NCBI RefSeq assembly: GCF_008704795.1
Contig: NZ_CP023690.1
Coordinates: forward strand, 5,094,501-5,158,500
Origin: Streptomyces spectabilis
GTDB taxonomy: Bacteria; Actinomycetota; Actinomycetes; Streptomycetales; Streptomycetaceae
Direction: 5' to 3'
DNA: 64,000 nt
Shown here: positions 44,760 to 53,102 of the stretch, piece after piece
Position numbering within the stretch: the first letter of the stretch is position 1
How the letters are laid out: each line of letters starts with the position of its first letter
Translations under genes and position numbers: made by a program
Notes under the pieces: model-generated
Told to the model about the DNA's origin: nothing
Seen by the model: the letters and a program-made list of their open reading frames with translations, nothing else
Database searches by the model: none

Positions 44760-46253
44760 GGAAAGCCGCGGGGCTCGCGCGTCCCGCGCGGCCTTCGCGC
44801 CCGCCTCGTCGTCACCTTCGTGCTCGTCGCCCTCATCGGCACCGGCACCGCCACCGCCCTCGCCTACCGCGACGCCCGCACGGCCGTCCTGAGCCGCACC
44901 CAGGAAGCCGCGCAGGAGGACCTCCGCACCCGCGTCGCCGCGCTCGCGCCCGACGTCGACGTGCCGCCCGACCCGCGCTCGCTCGCCGCCCTCGCGCGCT
45001 CGGTGTCCTCCGGGCTCACCGGCGCGCCCCTGGTCGTGGCCCGGTACGAGAACCTCAAGGCGGCGTCGGACGGATCGCCGGACGACCCCCGCGTCACGGC
45101 GGAGCTGCGGGCCGACGTCCGCGTCTCCGGTCGGATGAGCTTCCAGCGGGTCACGCGCGACGGCACGCCGTACCTGGTGGTCGGCACGCCCGTCACCTAC
45201 GAGGGCGGCCGCCCCTCGCGCCTGGAGGTCTTCGCCGTCACGCCGCTGCGCGCCGAGGAGCGGGACATCGCCGCCCTGCTGACCTCGGTGCGCGACGGCC
45301 TTCTGCCCGTCCTCGTCCTCACCGCCGTGCTCGCGCTGCTCGCCGCCCGTACGGTGCTGCGCCCGGTGCGGGACCTGGGCCGGGCCACGCGCCGCCTCGC
45401 CGAGGGCGACCTCGGCACCCGTGTCGAACCCCGCGGCCGCGACGAACTCGCCGATCTGGCAAGGGACTTCAACACCACCGCCGACGCGCTCCAGACCACG
45501 GTCGCCGAACTGCGCGACCAGGAGGCGAAAGCGCGCGAGCAGGAGGCCAGGGCCCGGGAGCAGGAGGCGAAGGCCCGGCGGTTCGTCGCCGACGTGTCGC
45601 ACGAGCTGCGCACCCCGCTCGCCGCCATGACCATGGTGGCGACCGTCCTCGACGAGGACGCCGACCGGCTCACACCCGACGCCGCGCACGCGGCCCGCAC
45701 CGTCAGCGCCGAGACGGCGAAGCTGACCCGCCTGGTCGACGACCTGATGGAGATGTCCCGCTTCGACGCCGGGGTCGCCCGGCTGCACCTGACGGAGGCG
45801 GACCTGGCCGCCACCGTCCGCTCGTCCCTCGGCCTGCGCGCCTGGACCGACCGGGTGAGGACCGAACTCCCGGACTCCGCGCCCGCCTTGATCGACGTAC
45901 GGAGGATCGACGTGACCCTGGCGAACCTCGTCGGGAACGCGCTGCGGCACGGCGCCCCGCCCGTGACCGTACGGCTCACCACCGGCGACGGCCTCGCCAC
46001 GGTCACCGTCAGCGACCACGGGCCCGGACTCGCCCCGGACGTCGTCGCGCACGTCTTCGACCGCTTCTACAAGGCCGACGCGGCCCGCACCCGCTCCGAG
46101 GGCAGCGGCCTCGGCACGGCCATCGCCCTGGAGAACGCCCGCCTTCACGGCGGCACCGTCGAGGCCGCGAACCGCCCCGAAGGGCCGGGCGCGGTCTTCA
46201 CCCTGCGCCTGCCCCTGCGTCCGGCGGCGGGCCCGGAAGGCGAGCCCCGGTGA
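44664..46253 (+). CDS. Sensor histidine kinase
   Basis: A 529-residue kinase from GTG 44664. The N-terminus is an Arg/Pro repeat (VRRPVRPA four times) before helix 1 (LVVTFVLVALIGTGTATALAY). An extracytoplasmic sensor of about 150 residues, helix 2, HAMP (RTVLRPVRDLGRATRRLAEGDLGTRVEPRGRDELADLARDFN) and a coiled stretch with three EQEA-type repeats follow. The H-box is DVSHELRTPL (His313), with N-box NLVGNALRHG, G1 DHGPGLAP and G2 GSGLGTAIA. GTG 44688 and 44736 are alternative starts within the repeat. Confidence 0.93.
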   Translation: MRRPVRPAVRRPVRPAARRPVRPAVRQPGRRSGKPRGSRVPRGLRARLVVTFVLVALIGTGTATALAYRDARTAVLSRTQEAAQEDLRTRVAALAPDVDVPPDPRSLAALARSVSSGLTGAPLVVARYENLKAASDGSPDDPRVTAELRADVRVSGRMSFQRVTRDGTPYLVVGTPVTYEGGRPSRLEVFAVTPLRAEERDIAALLTSVRDGLLPVLVLTAVLALLAARTVLRPVRDLGRATRRLAEGDLGTRVEPRGRDELADLARDFNTTADALQTTVAELRDQEAKAREQEARAREQEAKARRFVADVSHELRTPLAAMTMVATVLDEDADRLTPDAAHAARTVSAETAKLTRLVDDLMEMSRFDAGVARLHLTEADLAATVRSSLGLRAWTDRVRTELPDSAPALIDVRRIDVTLANLVGNALRHGAPPVTVRLTTGDGLATVTVSDHGPGLAPDVVAHVFDRFYKADAARTRSEGSGLGTAIALENARLHGGTVEAANRPEGPGAVFTLRLPLRPAAGPEGEPR

Positions 46254-46768
46254 CCCCCGTACGCGTGGTCACGCTCGCCCTGACCCTCGCCCTCGCCGCC
46301 GCCCTCACGGCCTGCGGGGTGCGCCCCACCGGCGTGGTGACCGGCGCGGACCCGGCCACAGGACTCACCCGGGGGCTGCGGCTCTACTACGTGGACGGCA
46401 CGGGCCTGCGCGGCGTCTCCCGCCCCGACTCGGGGCTCAGGGACCTCCCCGGCGTCATCAAGATGCTCGGCGAGGGGCCCAACAAGGCCGAGCGGGAGGC
46501 CGGTCTGACCAACCTCGTGGAGATCGGCGAGATCGACGTGACCGCGCGGGGCGACCGGGTCACCTACCGCTCGCCGGGCGCCTTCTTCGACTCCGACCGG
46601 GACCGGCTGCCCAACGGCCAGCTCGTCTGCACCCTGGCCCGCGCCCACTCGTACCTGTCGTCGAAGGACGAGGCCCGCCGCATCCGCCCCGACGACGTCC
46701 AGGTCACCCTCGACAACGGCGAGCGCCGCTTCGGCCCGTACCGCTGCTCGCAGTTCCTGGACGGCTAG
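46250..46768 (+). CDS. Lipoprotein downstream of histidine kinase
   Basis: A 172-residue lipoprotein whose GTG at 46250 overlaps the kinase stop (GTGA). The signal peptide ends with lipobox LTACG. The mature part (LRLYYVDGTGLRGVSRPDSGLRDLPGVIKMLGEGPNKAEREAGLTNLV, then VTYRSPGAFF and CTLARAHSYLSS) resembles GerMN-like actinobacterial lipoproteins. Coupling suggests an accessory sensor for the kinase. Its last 4 bp overlap the convergent propeller gene. Confidence 0.85.
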   Translation: MTPVRVVTLALTLALAAALTACGVRPTGVVTGADPATGLTRGLRLYYVDGTGLRGVSRPDSGLRDLPGVIKMLGEGPNKAEREAGLTNLVEIGEIDVTARGDRVTYRSPGAFFDSDRDRLPNGQLVCTLARAHSYLSSKDEARRIRPDDVQVTLDNGERRFGPYRCSQFLDG

Positions 46769-48384
46769 CCCTTCCCGCCCTGCTGGTCCTGCCGGCCCTT
46801 CTGATCCTTCTGGTCCTTGCGGGCGAAGACGTACATCATGAACCGCGCGGGCCCCTTCGTACTGGACTTGGAGACCAGGTCGGTGCTCATGTACAGCCTG
46901 CCGTCGACGAAGTGCAGCTCCGACTCGACCGGGACGAGTCCGCTGGGCCCCTTGGTGGAGATGAGGAGCTTCCTCTCCTTCAGGGTCCGGCCGTCGAGCG
47001 CCACCACCTGGACGCCCAGCGCGTCCCGGTACGCGAGCACGTTCCCGCCGTCCATGCGGAACGGGAACGTCGGCCCCTGGCTGTCGGTGTTGCCGCGCGG
47101 CCCGGTCGTCCTGCCGGTGGCCAGGGAGAAGGCGACGATGTCGTTCGTGGACGAGATCCCGTCCTTGGCGTCGCGGCGCGCGGTCGGGGCGTACAGCCGG
47201 TCGTTGCCGACGACGAGGCCCCGGCAGTCGTTGACGACGCTGGTGTCGCCGCAGTCGTGCAGATACCTGCGCTCCGGCAGCGCGATCTTCGAGCGCAGCC
47301 TGCCGCGGCCGTCGAGGGCGAAGACGTCGCTCGCGCCCTGCCCGGTGATCTCGCCGGAGTCGAGGCCGACGACCACGGGGTCGGTGGAGATGACGTTGAG
47401 GTTCTTCACGCCCCCGGGCAGCTTGTGACTCCAGCGCGGCTTCCCGGACGTGGGGTCGATGTCCTGCACCGTGTACTTCTCCGCGCCGTATTCGCCGCAG
47501 GTGCGGATCGCGACGAGGCGCGCGCCGCCGCCGTACCCGACGTCGCGGCAGGTGTCGCCGGACCGGGGCTTCCACCGCACCTCGCCGGTGCGCAGGTCGA
47601 ACGCGGCCCCGCCGTACAGACCGCCGACGGCGGCCGTCCGCCCGCTGATCGCGACCTGGTTGAAGGCGGTCCGCTCCGTCTGGTAGCCGGTACGGACGGA
47701 CTTCGTCCACAGCTTCTCGCCGGTCGCGACCTTGAAGGCCATGACCTGGGTGCAGGTCGCGCGGAACCCCTTCTTGTCGTGCGCGGCGGGCGCGAACACC
47801 ACCACGGCGATCCCGCCCGCGCCGACCTCCGGCGAACCGCCGCAGGACTGGCCGGGCTTGGGCAGCGTCCACCGCGTCTTGCCCGTGGCCGCGTCGAGCC
47901 CCGTTATCTTCGCGACGGACGACTTCACGTACACCTCGTCCGTGAGCCAGGAGCCCTTCACCGGCCAGGTGCTCTCCTTCTCGGGCAGCTTCGGCACCGG
48001 TGCCCCGCCGTGGAAGGTCGCCCTCGGATCGGCGGGCACGGCCTCCTTCGGCCGCGCGTACGCGGGCCCCGGCTTCTTGGAGCCGCCCTTGCCCCCGCCG
48101 TCGTCGGAGCCGCCGCCGTCGCGGGCGGCGACGTACCAGGCCCCGCCCCCGGCGACGAGGGCGAGCGCGGCCACCGACGCGATCACGACGGCCGTGCGGC
48201 GGCGGGCCTTCGGCGGGGGCGGGGAAGGGGGCGCGGGCGGCCCGAAGCCTCCCGGAGGCGGCGGCACCGGCGGCCCGAACCCGGCCTGCGGCGGCCCGAA
48301 TCCGCTCCCGGGCGGGCCCGCGAGCGGGGGCGGCGGTCCGAACTGCCCCTGGGGCTCGGACGGTCCGGGCGGCGGCTGCGTCAT
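46765..48384 (-). CDS. Membrane-anchored PQQ-type beta-propeller protein
   Basis: A 539-residue protein starting at ATG 48384 with GGAGA upstream. The cytoplasmic N-terminus of 58 residues is Pro/Gly-rich with repeated FGPP units, then KARRR and one membrane helix (TAVVIASVAALALVAGGGAWYVA). The extracytoplasmic part has PQQ-like repeats (GLDAATGKTRWTLPKPG, AFKVATGEKLWTKSV, AFDLRTGEVRWKPRSG, DIDPTSGKPRWSHKL). The Cys pairs suggest disulphides. No kinase domain is present; the layout equals the sensor half of AfsK-type kinases. It ends in a low-complexity Lys/Gln/Asp tail. Confidence 0.87.
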   Translation of the reverse strand: MTQPPPGPSEPQGQFGPPPPLAGPPGSGFGPPQAGFGPPVPPPPGGFGPPAPPSPPPPKARRRTAVVIASVAALALVAGGGAWYVAARDGGGSDDGGGKGGSKKPGPAYARPKEAVPADPRATFHGGAPVPKLPEKESTWPVKGSWLTDEVYVKSSVAKITGLDAATGKTRWTLPKPGQSCGGSPEVGAGGIAVVVFAPAAHDKKGFRATCTQVMAFKVATGEKLWTKSVRTGYQTERTAFNQVAISGRTAAVGGLYGGAAFDLRTGEVRWKPRSGDTCRDVGYGGGARLVAIRTCGEYGAEKYTVQDIDPTSGKPRWSHKLPGGVKNLNVISTDPVVVGLDSGEITGQGASDVFALDGRGRLRSKIALPERRYLHDCGDTSVVNDCRGLVVGNDRLYAPTARRDAKDGISSTNDIVAFSLATGRTTGPRGNTDSQGPTFPFRMDGGNVLAYRDALGVQVVALDGRTLKERKLLISTKGPSGLVPVESELHFVDGRLYMSTDLVSKSSTKGPARFMMYVFARKDQKDQKGRQDQQGGKG

Positions 48385-48448
48385 CGTCTCTCCAAAGTCG
48401 GTGCCCTGCGGGGTGCTCGGTCGGCGCCCGGTCGCGCCGCGGCGGCCG

Positions 48449-50023
48449 TCACCGGCCGAACGACACCAGCCGCCCCTGCTCCTTCTTGCCGCCGAGCGCC
48501 TTGGGTTCGAGCCGCGACGGCGCCACGAAGATCCGCCCACCGCTGTACAGCGTCTCCCCCGCGAACATCTCGGCCTCCCACTTCTGGGCGGGCGTGGAGT
48601 GCCGGAGCAGCACCTCCGGCGCCCCGCCCCCGGCCGGGAACCGCACGGTGCGGCCGGTCTTGCCGTGCTGCGCGCGCACGTACACGACCACGCCCGAGCG
48701 CCTGCCGTCCCCGGTCTGCCGCACGGGGATGAGCTGCCGCCCGCGCACGGTGGCGGTCCAGCGCCGCTCGCCCGTCGCGAGGTCGAAGGCGACGACCCTG
48801 TTGGGCCCGAGGACGCCGTCCTTCGGCTCGGTCGGCAGATACAGGGAGTCGCCGCCGACGGCGCCTCCCGGGCAGTTCTGCACGCCTTCCCCGGCGTCCC
48901 CGGCCCCGTCGCACATCTCGTACGCGTACGGTCCCTTGTCGAGTGGGATCCAGGCGCGCTCGCGGCCCTTGCCGTCCACGGAGACGATGCCCCACTTGTC
49001 GTAGTCGTCCTTGTTGCGGACGGCGAGGACGAGGGGGTCGACGGAGTACACCTTGTCGACGCTCCAGCCGGCCCTGGTGCGGTACCGCCAGCGGACGTCG
49101 CCGGTCCTGGGGTCGACGTTCTTCACCAGGCCGTGGGCCTTGGGCGCCCCGGCCGCACAGCCCTCGACGTACAGGAGCCGGGCGCCGCCCGCGACGTCGC
49201 GCAGGAAGCAGGCGCCCACGCGCTCGCGCCGGGAGGAGAACAGCCGCTTGCCGTCGCTCACGCGGTACCCGTGGGCGATGTCGCCCTGGCCGACGGTGAC
49301 GGTGCCGCCGGTCATGGCGAGGTGCACGGTGCTCGTGCTGTCCGAGAGGTCGTGCTCCTTCAGCTCGCGGTGCCAGCCCTTCTCGCCGGTCCGCAGGTCG
49401 ATCTGCTGGAGCTGGTTGCACTTGCCGGAGCCGGAGGTGGTGCCGTTGCCGTACGCGACGACGACGTGCCCGCCGGGCGCGGTGTCGACGGGGGTGTCGC
49501 AGACCCTGTCGGGCAGCCGCAGGGTCCAGGCCTTCTCGCCGTCCCGCGCGCGGTACGCGGTGACCGTGTCGTAGAGGGCCTGCACGACGAGCTGGTCGGC
49601 CCTGCCGGGCCCGCCGCCGTCCACGGTCCACAGATCGCCCAGCATGGCGCCCTTGCCGGGCAGCTTGACGCCGTTCAGGTCGAGCCAGCCCTTGGACTCG
49701 CCTTGCTTGCGCCCGGCGTTGACGTCCACGCGCCGCACCGGCGCGTCGGGGCCGCCGGGCGCGTCCGTCCGCTCCCCCGAGCCGGACGGCTCGCCCGACG
49801 GTCCCGTGTCGCGGGCGAGCGGGGCCCGGAAACCACCGGACCGCCTACCGTCGTCCTCCTTCAGGAGGGCGTACGCGCCCGCGCCCACGCCCGCGGCCGC
49901 GATCACCGCACCCGCGACGACCCAGGCCACCGCGCCCTTCCGCCTCTTCGGGGCGGGGACGGGCTGGACGTACGGATTGCCGGGAACGGGCTCGTGCGGC
50001 CGCTGGGGTGGAGGACCTGCCAT
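48449..50023 (-). CDS. Second membrane-anchored PQQ-type beta-propeller protein
   Basis: A 524-residue paralogue of the next gene, starting at ATG 50023 (MAGPPPQRPHEPVPGNPYVQPVP). It has a Pro-rich cytoplasmic lead, KRRKG, one helix (AVAWVVAGAVIAAAGVGAGAYALL), then propeller blades (AYRARDGEKAWTLRLPD, QIDLRTGEKGWHRELK, NVDPRTGDVRWRYRTR, AFDLATGERRWTATVRG). It lies 64 bp upstream of its paralogue in the same direction, so they are likely co-transcribed. No clear ribosome binding site precedes the ATG; a leaderless transcript is possible. Confidence 0.86.
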   Translation of the reverse strand: MAGPPPQRPHEPVPGNPYVQPVPAPKRRKGAVAWVVAGAVIAAAGVGAGAYALLKEDDGRRSGGFRAPLARDTGPSGEPSGSGERTDAPGGPDAPVRRVDVNAGRKQGESKGWLDLNGVKLPGKGAMLGDLWTVDGGGPGRADQLVVQALYDTVTAYRARDGEKAWTLRLPDRVCDTPVDTAPGGHVVVAYGNGTTSGSGKCNQLQQIDLRTGEKGWHRELKEHDLSDSTSTVHLAMTGGTVTVGQGDIAHGYRVSDGKRLFSSRRERVGACFLRDVAGGARLLYVEGCAAGAPKAHGLVKNVDPRTGDVRWRYRTRAGWSVDKVYSVDPLVLAVRNKDDYDKWGIVSVDGKGRERAWIPLDKGPYAYEMCDGAGDAGEGVQNCPGGAVGGDSLYLPTEPKDGVLGPNRVVAFDLATGERRWTATVRGRQLIPVRQTGDGRRSGVVVYVRAQHGKTGRTVRFPAGGGAPEVLLRHSTPAQKWEAEMFAGETLYSGGRIFVAPSRLEPKALGGKKEQGRLVSFGR

Positions 50024-50062
50024 GACAGGAGTGTGGCCCAGCAAGCGAGTTGGTGGAGAGAG

Positions 50063-50072
50063 TTTCTAGAAA
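50063..50072. promoter_or_regulatory. TTTCTAGAAA palindrome in divergent intergenic region
   Basis: A 10-bp perfect palindrome, flanked by AGAG and CTCT, in an unusually A/T-rich patch between the propeller start (50023) and the TetR start (50219). It could be an operator for the TetR gene; there is no other evidence. Confidence 0.3.
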
Positions 50073-50218
50073 TTGCCTCTAAATTCTTGGTGCGGCGAAG
50101 GCTTTCCGCGGCGCTCCGTGACACCGGTTCTGCTCTACGCTGGAACGCATGGCTGCGGACGAGGTGACACCAGGCGGACGCGCCCGTTCCGGGGCTCGGG
50201 GGAAGCCGGGGCGGTGCC

Positions 50219-50815
50219 GTGTCCCCTAAGCAGCAGCGTGGCGAGGCCACCGTCGACCTGCTCCTCGACACCGCCCTGCGGGTGTACGCGCACGCGGGTG
50301 CGCAGGGCTTCACGGTCAACGCGGTCACGGCGGCGAGCGGCGTGAGCTTCGGCAGCCTCTACCACCACTTCGGCAGTTTCGACGGCCTGGCCGCCGCGCT
50401 CTATCTGCGCTGCGTGGACCAGCTCTGCGACCCGGTGGTGGCCGCCGTCACCCGCTGCCGCACGGCCCGCACCGGCATCCGCGCCCTGGTGCGGGCCTAT
50501 CTGGACTTCACCCGCGACCACCGGGACGTGGCGCTCTTCCTGCACGGCTCCGCGTACTCCAGCTATCTGGCGGCCCACGCGAAGCGGGTGATGGCGGCGA
50601 AGGACGCCAAGTTCGCGCCCATCGCCGCCTGGCTGCACCCGCGCATCGTCTCCGGCGAGGTGGCCGCGCTGCCCGCGCCCCTGATCGAGGTCCTGGTCAT
50701 GGGCCCGGTGGCGGAGACGGCCCACCGCTGGCTCTCCAGCACCTACGAGGTGGACCTGGAGGAGGCGGCCCGGGTCCTGCCGGACCGCATCTGGCGCTCG
50801 TTGCAGGCGGATTAG
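50219..50815 (+). CDS. TetR-family regulator
   Basis: A 198-residue TetR protein starting at GTG 50219. The HTH is VDLLLDTALRVYAHAGAQGFTVNAVTAASGVSFGSLYHHFGSFDGLAAALYLR. The ligand domain has LVRAYLDFTRDHRDVALFLHG. The target is unknown. It is followed by a dispersed repeat copy. Confidence 0.9.
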   Translation: MSPKQQRGEATVDLLLDTALRVYAHAGAQGFTVNAVTAASGVSFGSLYHHFGSFDGLAAALYLRCVDQLCDPVVAAVTRCRTARTGIRALVRAYLDFTRDHRDVALFLHGSAYSSYLAAHAKRVMAAKDAKFAPIAAWLHPRIVSGEVAALPAPLIEVLVMGPVAETAHRWLSSTYEVDLEEAARVLPDRIWRSLQAD

Positions 50816-50851
50816 CGTTCCGCTCGATGTGCCGCCCCATGCCGTCGGGCG

Positions 50852-50930
50852 CCTGCGGGTCCGTCGTGGCTGGTCGCGCCCGCGCGGCGGAGCCGCATAT
50901 CAGCACAGCCCCGCGCCCCTTCGGGCGCGT
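50852..50930 (+). repeat. Dispersed intergenic repeat, family 2 (variant with insertion)
   Basis: It begins CTGCGGGTCCGTCGTGGCTG and ends CCCCGCGCCCCTTCGGGCGC, as in the copies at 28690 and 25596, but carries about 25 extra bases in the middle. It lies between two convergent genes. Confidence 0.7.
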
Positions 50931-50936
50931 GCCGCT

Positions 50937-52019
50937 TCAGGTTGGGCGGGGCACGTATGCCAGGCCGTGGGCGCCGGGCTCGCCGCTTCGGGCGATGTCG
51001 AGGCGGGCCAGGCTCCGCAGTATCTCCAGGTCGATGACGTCGACGGTGGAGGAGACGACGCCGGAGACATAGGCGAGCCCCCCGTCGGGCGACGAGGTGA
51101 TCGTCAGCGGGAAGCGCCCCACCTCGACCTCGCCGATGGCCTCGCGGGTGTCGGCGGAGTACACCAGGAGCCGTCCGGGCGCCTGGCGTCCGAGCCGCGA
51201 TCCGGGGTCGGTCTCCATCCGCAGCTCGCCCGCGAGCAGCAGGCCCGTCGACGTCAGGTGCACCGGGAAGACGGTGTTCTCCGTGGGCAGGACCTCGGTG
51301 ACGGACGCCGTCGCGGCGTCGACGACCCGGATGCCGGGCACGGGCGCGGCCCCGACGGACCCGTCGGCGGCCCGCGGCGGGGAGAAGGACCCGTACGGGG
51401 CCGCGACGAAGGCGTGCGTGCCGTCGGCGGAGACGGCGAGCCCCTCGCTGCCCGGCACCTCGACCTTCGCGGTGAGGACGCCCCGTTCGAGGTCGACGAC
51501 CGACACGAACGGCGCCTCCTTGTTGGTGGCGTACCCGATGGTGCCCGCCGGGTCGATGGCGAACCAGTGCGGCCCCGGTGCGTCCGTGTCGATCCGGCCC
51601 AGCGGCTTGCGGGACTCGGTGTCGATCACCACGACGCCGCCGGGCCGGTCGCCGGACCCCTCCACGCTGACGTAGAGACGGCCGCGCGCGGCGTCCAACG
51701 CGAGGCCGTGCGGCCCGTGTTCGGGCGCGATGTCGACGACGTCGACGACGCGGCGGGCGTCGGGGTCGATGACGGTCAGTTCCGTACGGCGGCCCGCGTT
51801 GTCGTGGTAGTAGCCGGAGGAGTACGTCGACGCGCACCACAGCAGTCGCCGGGTCGGGTCGAAGCACAACTCGTGGGGCTCGGCGAGGACGTCCACCGCG
51901 CCGAGGTGCCGGTCGGTGGCGGCGTCGAAGAAGGAGACGGTCGGGCCGCTCTGGCTGACGACGGCCAGCACGTCGCCCTCGCGACCGGCACGGGCGGACT
52001 GACGGTCGGGCTGCTGCAT
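50937..52019 (-). CDS. YncE-like beta-propeller protein (cytoplasmic)
   Basis: A 360-residue protein starting at ATG 52019 with CAGGAG upstream. Repeats of YVTN/YncE type are visible: PTVSFFDAATDRHLGAVDV, ELTVIDPDARRVVDVVDI, GLALDAARGRLYVSVEG, VVVIDTESRKPLGRIDT and GRLLVYSADTREAIGEVEV. No signal peptide or membrane helix is seen, unlike secreted relatives. The ligand is unknown. It is divergent from a LysR gene. Confidence 0.85.
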   Translation of the reverse strand: MQQPDRQSARAGREGDVLAVVSQSGPTVSFFDAATDRHLGAVDVLAEPHELCFDPTRRLLWCASTYSSGYYHDNAGRRTELTVIDPDARRVVDVVDIAPEHGPHGLALDAARGRLYVSVEGSGDRPGGVVVIDTESRKPLGRIDTDAPGPHWFAIDPAGTIGYATNKEAPFVSVVDLERGVLTAKVEVPGSEGLAVSADGTHAFVAAPYGSFSPPRAADGSVGAAPVPGIRVVDAATASVTEVLPTENTVFPVHLTSTGLLLAGELRMETDPGSRLGRQAPGRLLVYSADTREAIGEVEVGRFPLTITSSPDGGLAYVSGVVSSTVDVIDLEILRSLARLDIARSGEPGAHGLAYVPRPT

Positions 52020-52109
52020 GAAGGCTCCTGAGGAAGACGGCGCGGGGTGTCGCCCGCCCTGTCGCGGACGCCCCCTGGGATGTCTCCACCCTCGCCACCG
52101 GAGGATTCC

Positions 52110-52145
52110 GCGGCAATGCAAGGATCGGCACCCAATAGTTGCCGC
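52110..52145. promoter_or_regulatory. Possible LysR-site inverted repeat
   Basis: GCGGCAA (52110-52116) and TTGCCGC (52139-52145), 22 bp apart, lie between the propeller and LysR starts. The spacing is larger than a single LysR box, so each half could be part of separate sites. Confidence 0.4.
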
Positions 52146-52178
52146 CAACGCAAAACCGCCGCTCAGGAGGGCCAGTTC

Positions 52179-53102
52179 ATGGATCTCAATCTGCTGCGAG
52201 CCCTGGACGCCCTGCTCCAGGAGAACAGCGTGACGCGCGCCGCGGAGCGGCTCGGCACGTCCCCCGCGGCGGCCAGCCGCACCCTCGCCCGGCTCCGCCG
52301 CGCCGTCGGCGATCCCCTCCTGGTCCGCGCGGGCCAGGGCATGGTGCCCACGCCGCGGGCCCTGGAACTGCGCGAGCAGGTCGGCGCGTTGCTGCGCGGC
52401 TGCGACGACGTGCTGCGCCCCGGGGCGGGCTTCGCCGCCCGGCACCTCCAGCGGACCTTCACCGTGCAGGCCATCGACCTGCTCCAGGCGGGTCTCGCCG
52501 GGCCCCTGGCCGAGCGCGTCCGGACCGAAGCCCCGGGCGTGGACGTGGTGTTCCTGCCGGAGTCGGGGGAGGGCGGGCCCGCGCTGCGCCAGGGCTTCCT
52601 GGACGTCGAACTGGGCGTCCTCGCGCATCTGGACCCCGAGACCCGCACCCGGCAGCTCGCCCGCCTCACCCTGGTCGGCGTCGCCCGCGCCGGGCACCCG
52701 CTGTTCGACGGGCCGGTGGACGCCCGCCGCTTCGCCGAGCCCTGCCACATCGGCATCTCCCGGCTCGGCAAGCGCCTCGGCCCCATCGACGCGGAGCTGG
52801 CGAAGCTGGGCCTGCGCCGCCGGGTCGCGGTCGTCGTGCCCAGCCACACCAGCGCGCTGCTGCTCGCCCGCGACAGCGACCTCGTCGCCCTCACCCTGCC
52901 CGGCTGGCTCCCCGGCGCGACCGAGGCCCTGGGCCTGCGGACCTTCCCGGTGCCGCTGCCGCTGCCGCCGATCGACCTGGGCATGGCCTGGCACCCGCGC
53001 AACGACGCCGACCCGGGCCACCGCTGGTTCCGCGACCACCTGGCGGCGGCGGTCCTCGCCCCGCAGGCGGCCGCGCGCCCCGGCCCTACGGGACCGGGGT
53101 GA
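52179..53102 (+). CDS. LysR-family regulator (NodD-like N-terminus)
   Basis: A 307-residue LysR protein starting at ATG 52179 with AGGAGGG at 52165-52171. The HTH is SVTRAAERLGTSPAAASRTLARLRRAVGDPLLVRAG, the subgroup starting MDLNLLRALDALL. The divergent propeller gene is the likely target. Its 3' end overlaps the convergent condensation-like gene by 17 bp. Confidence 0.92.
   Translation: MDLNLLRALDALLQENSVTRAAERLGTSPAAASRTLARLRRAVGDPLLVRAGQGMVPTPRALELREQVGALLRGCDDVLRPGAGFAARHLQRTFTVQAIDLLQAGLAGPLAERVRTEAPGVDVVFLPESGEGGPALRQGFLDVELGVLAHLDPETRTRQLARLTLVGVARAGHPLFDGPVDARRFAEPCHIGISRLGKRLGPIDAELAKLGLRRRVAVVVPSHTSALLLARDSDLVALTLPGWLPGATEALGLRTFPVPLPLPPIDLGMAWHPRNDADPGHRWFRDHLAAAVLAPQAAARPGPTGPG

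Noticed and set aside
43978..46768. Orthology of this two-component system with CseBC and of the lipoprotein with CseA
   Set aside because: sigE is absent, the lipoprotein follows rather than precedes the regulator and is not CseA-like in sequence.
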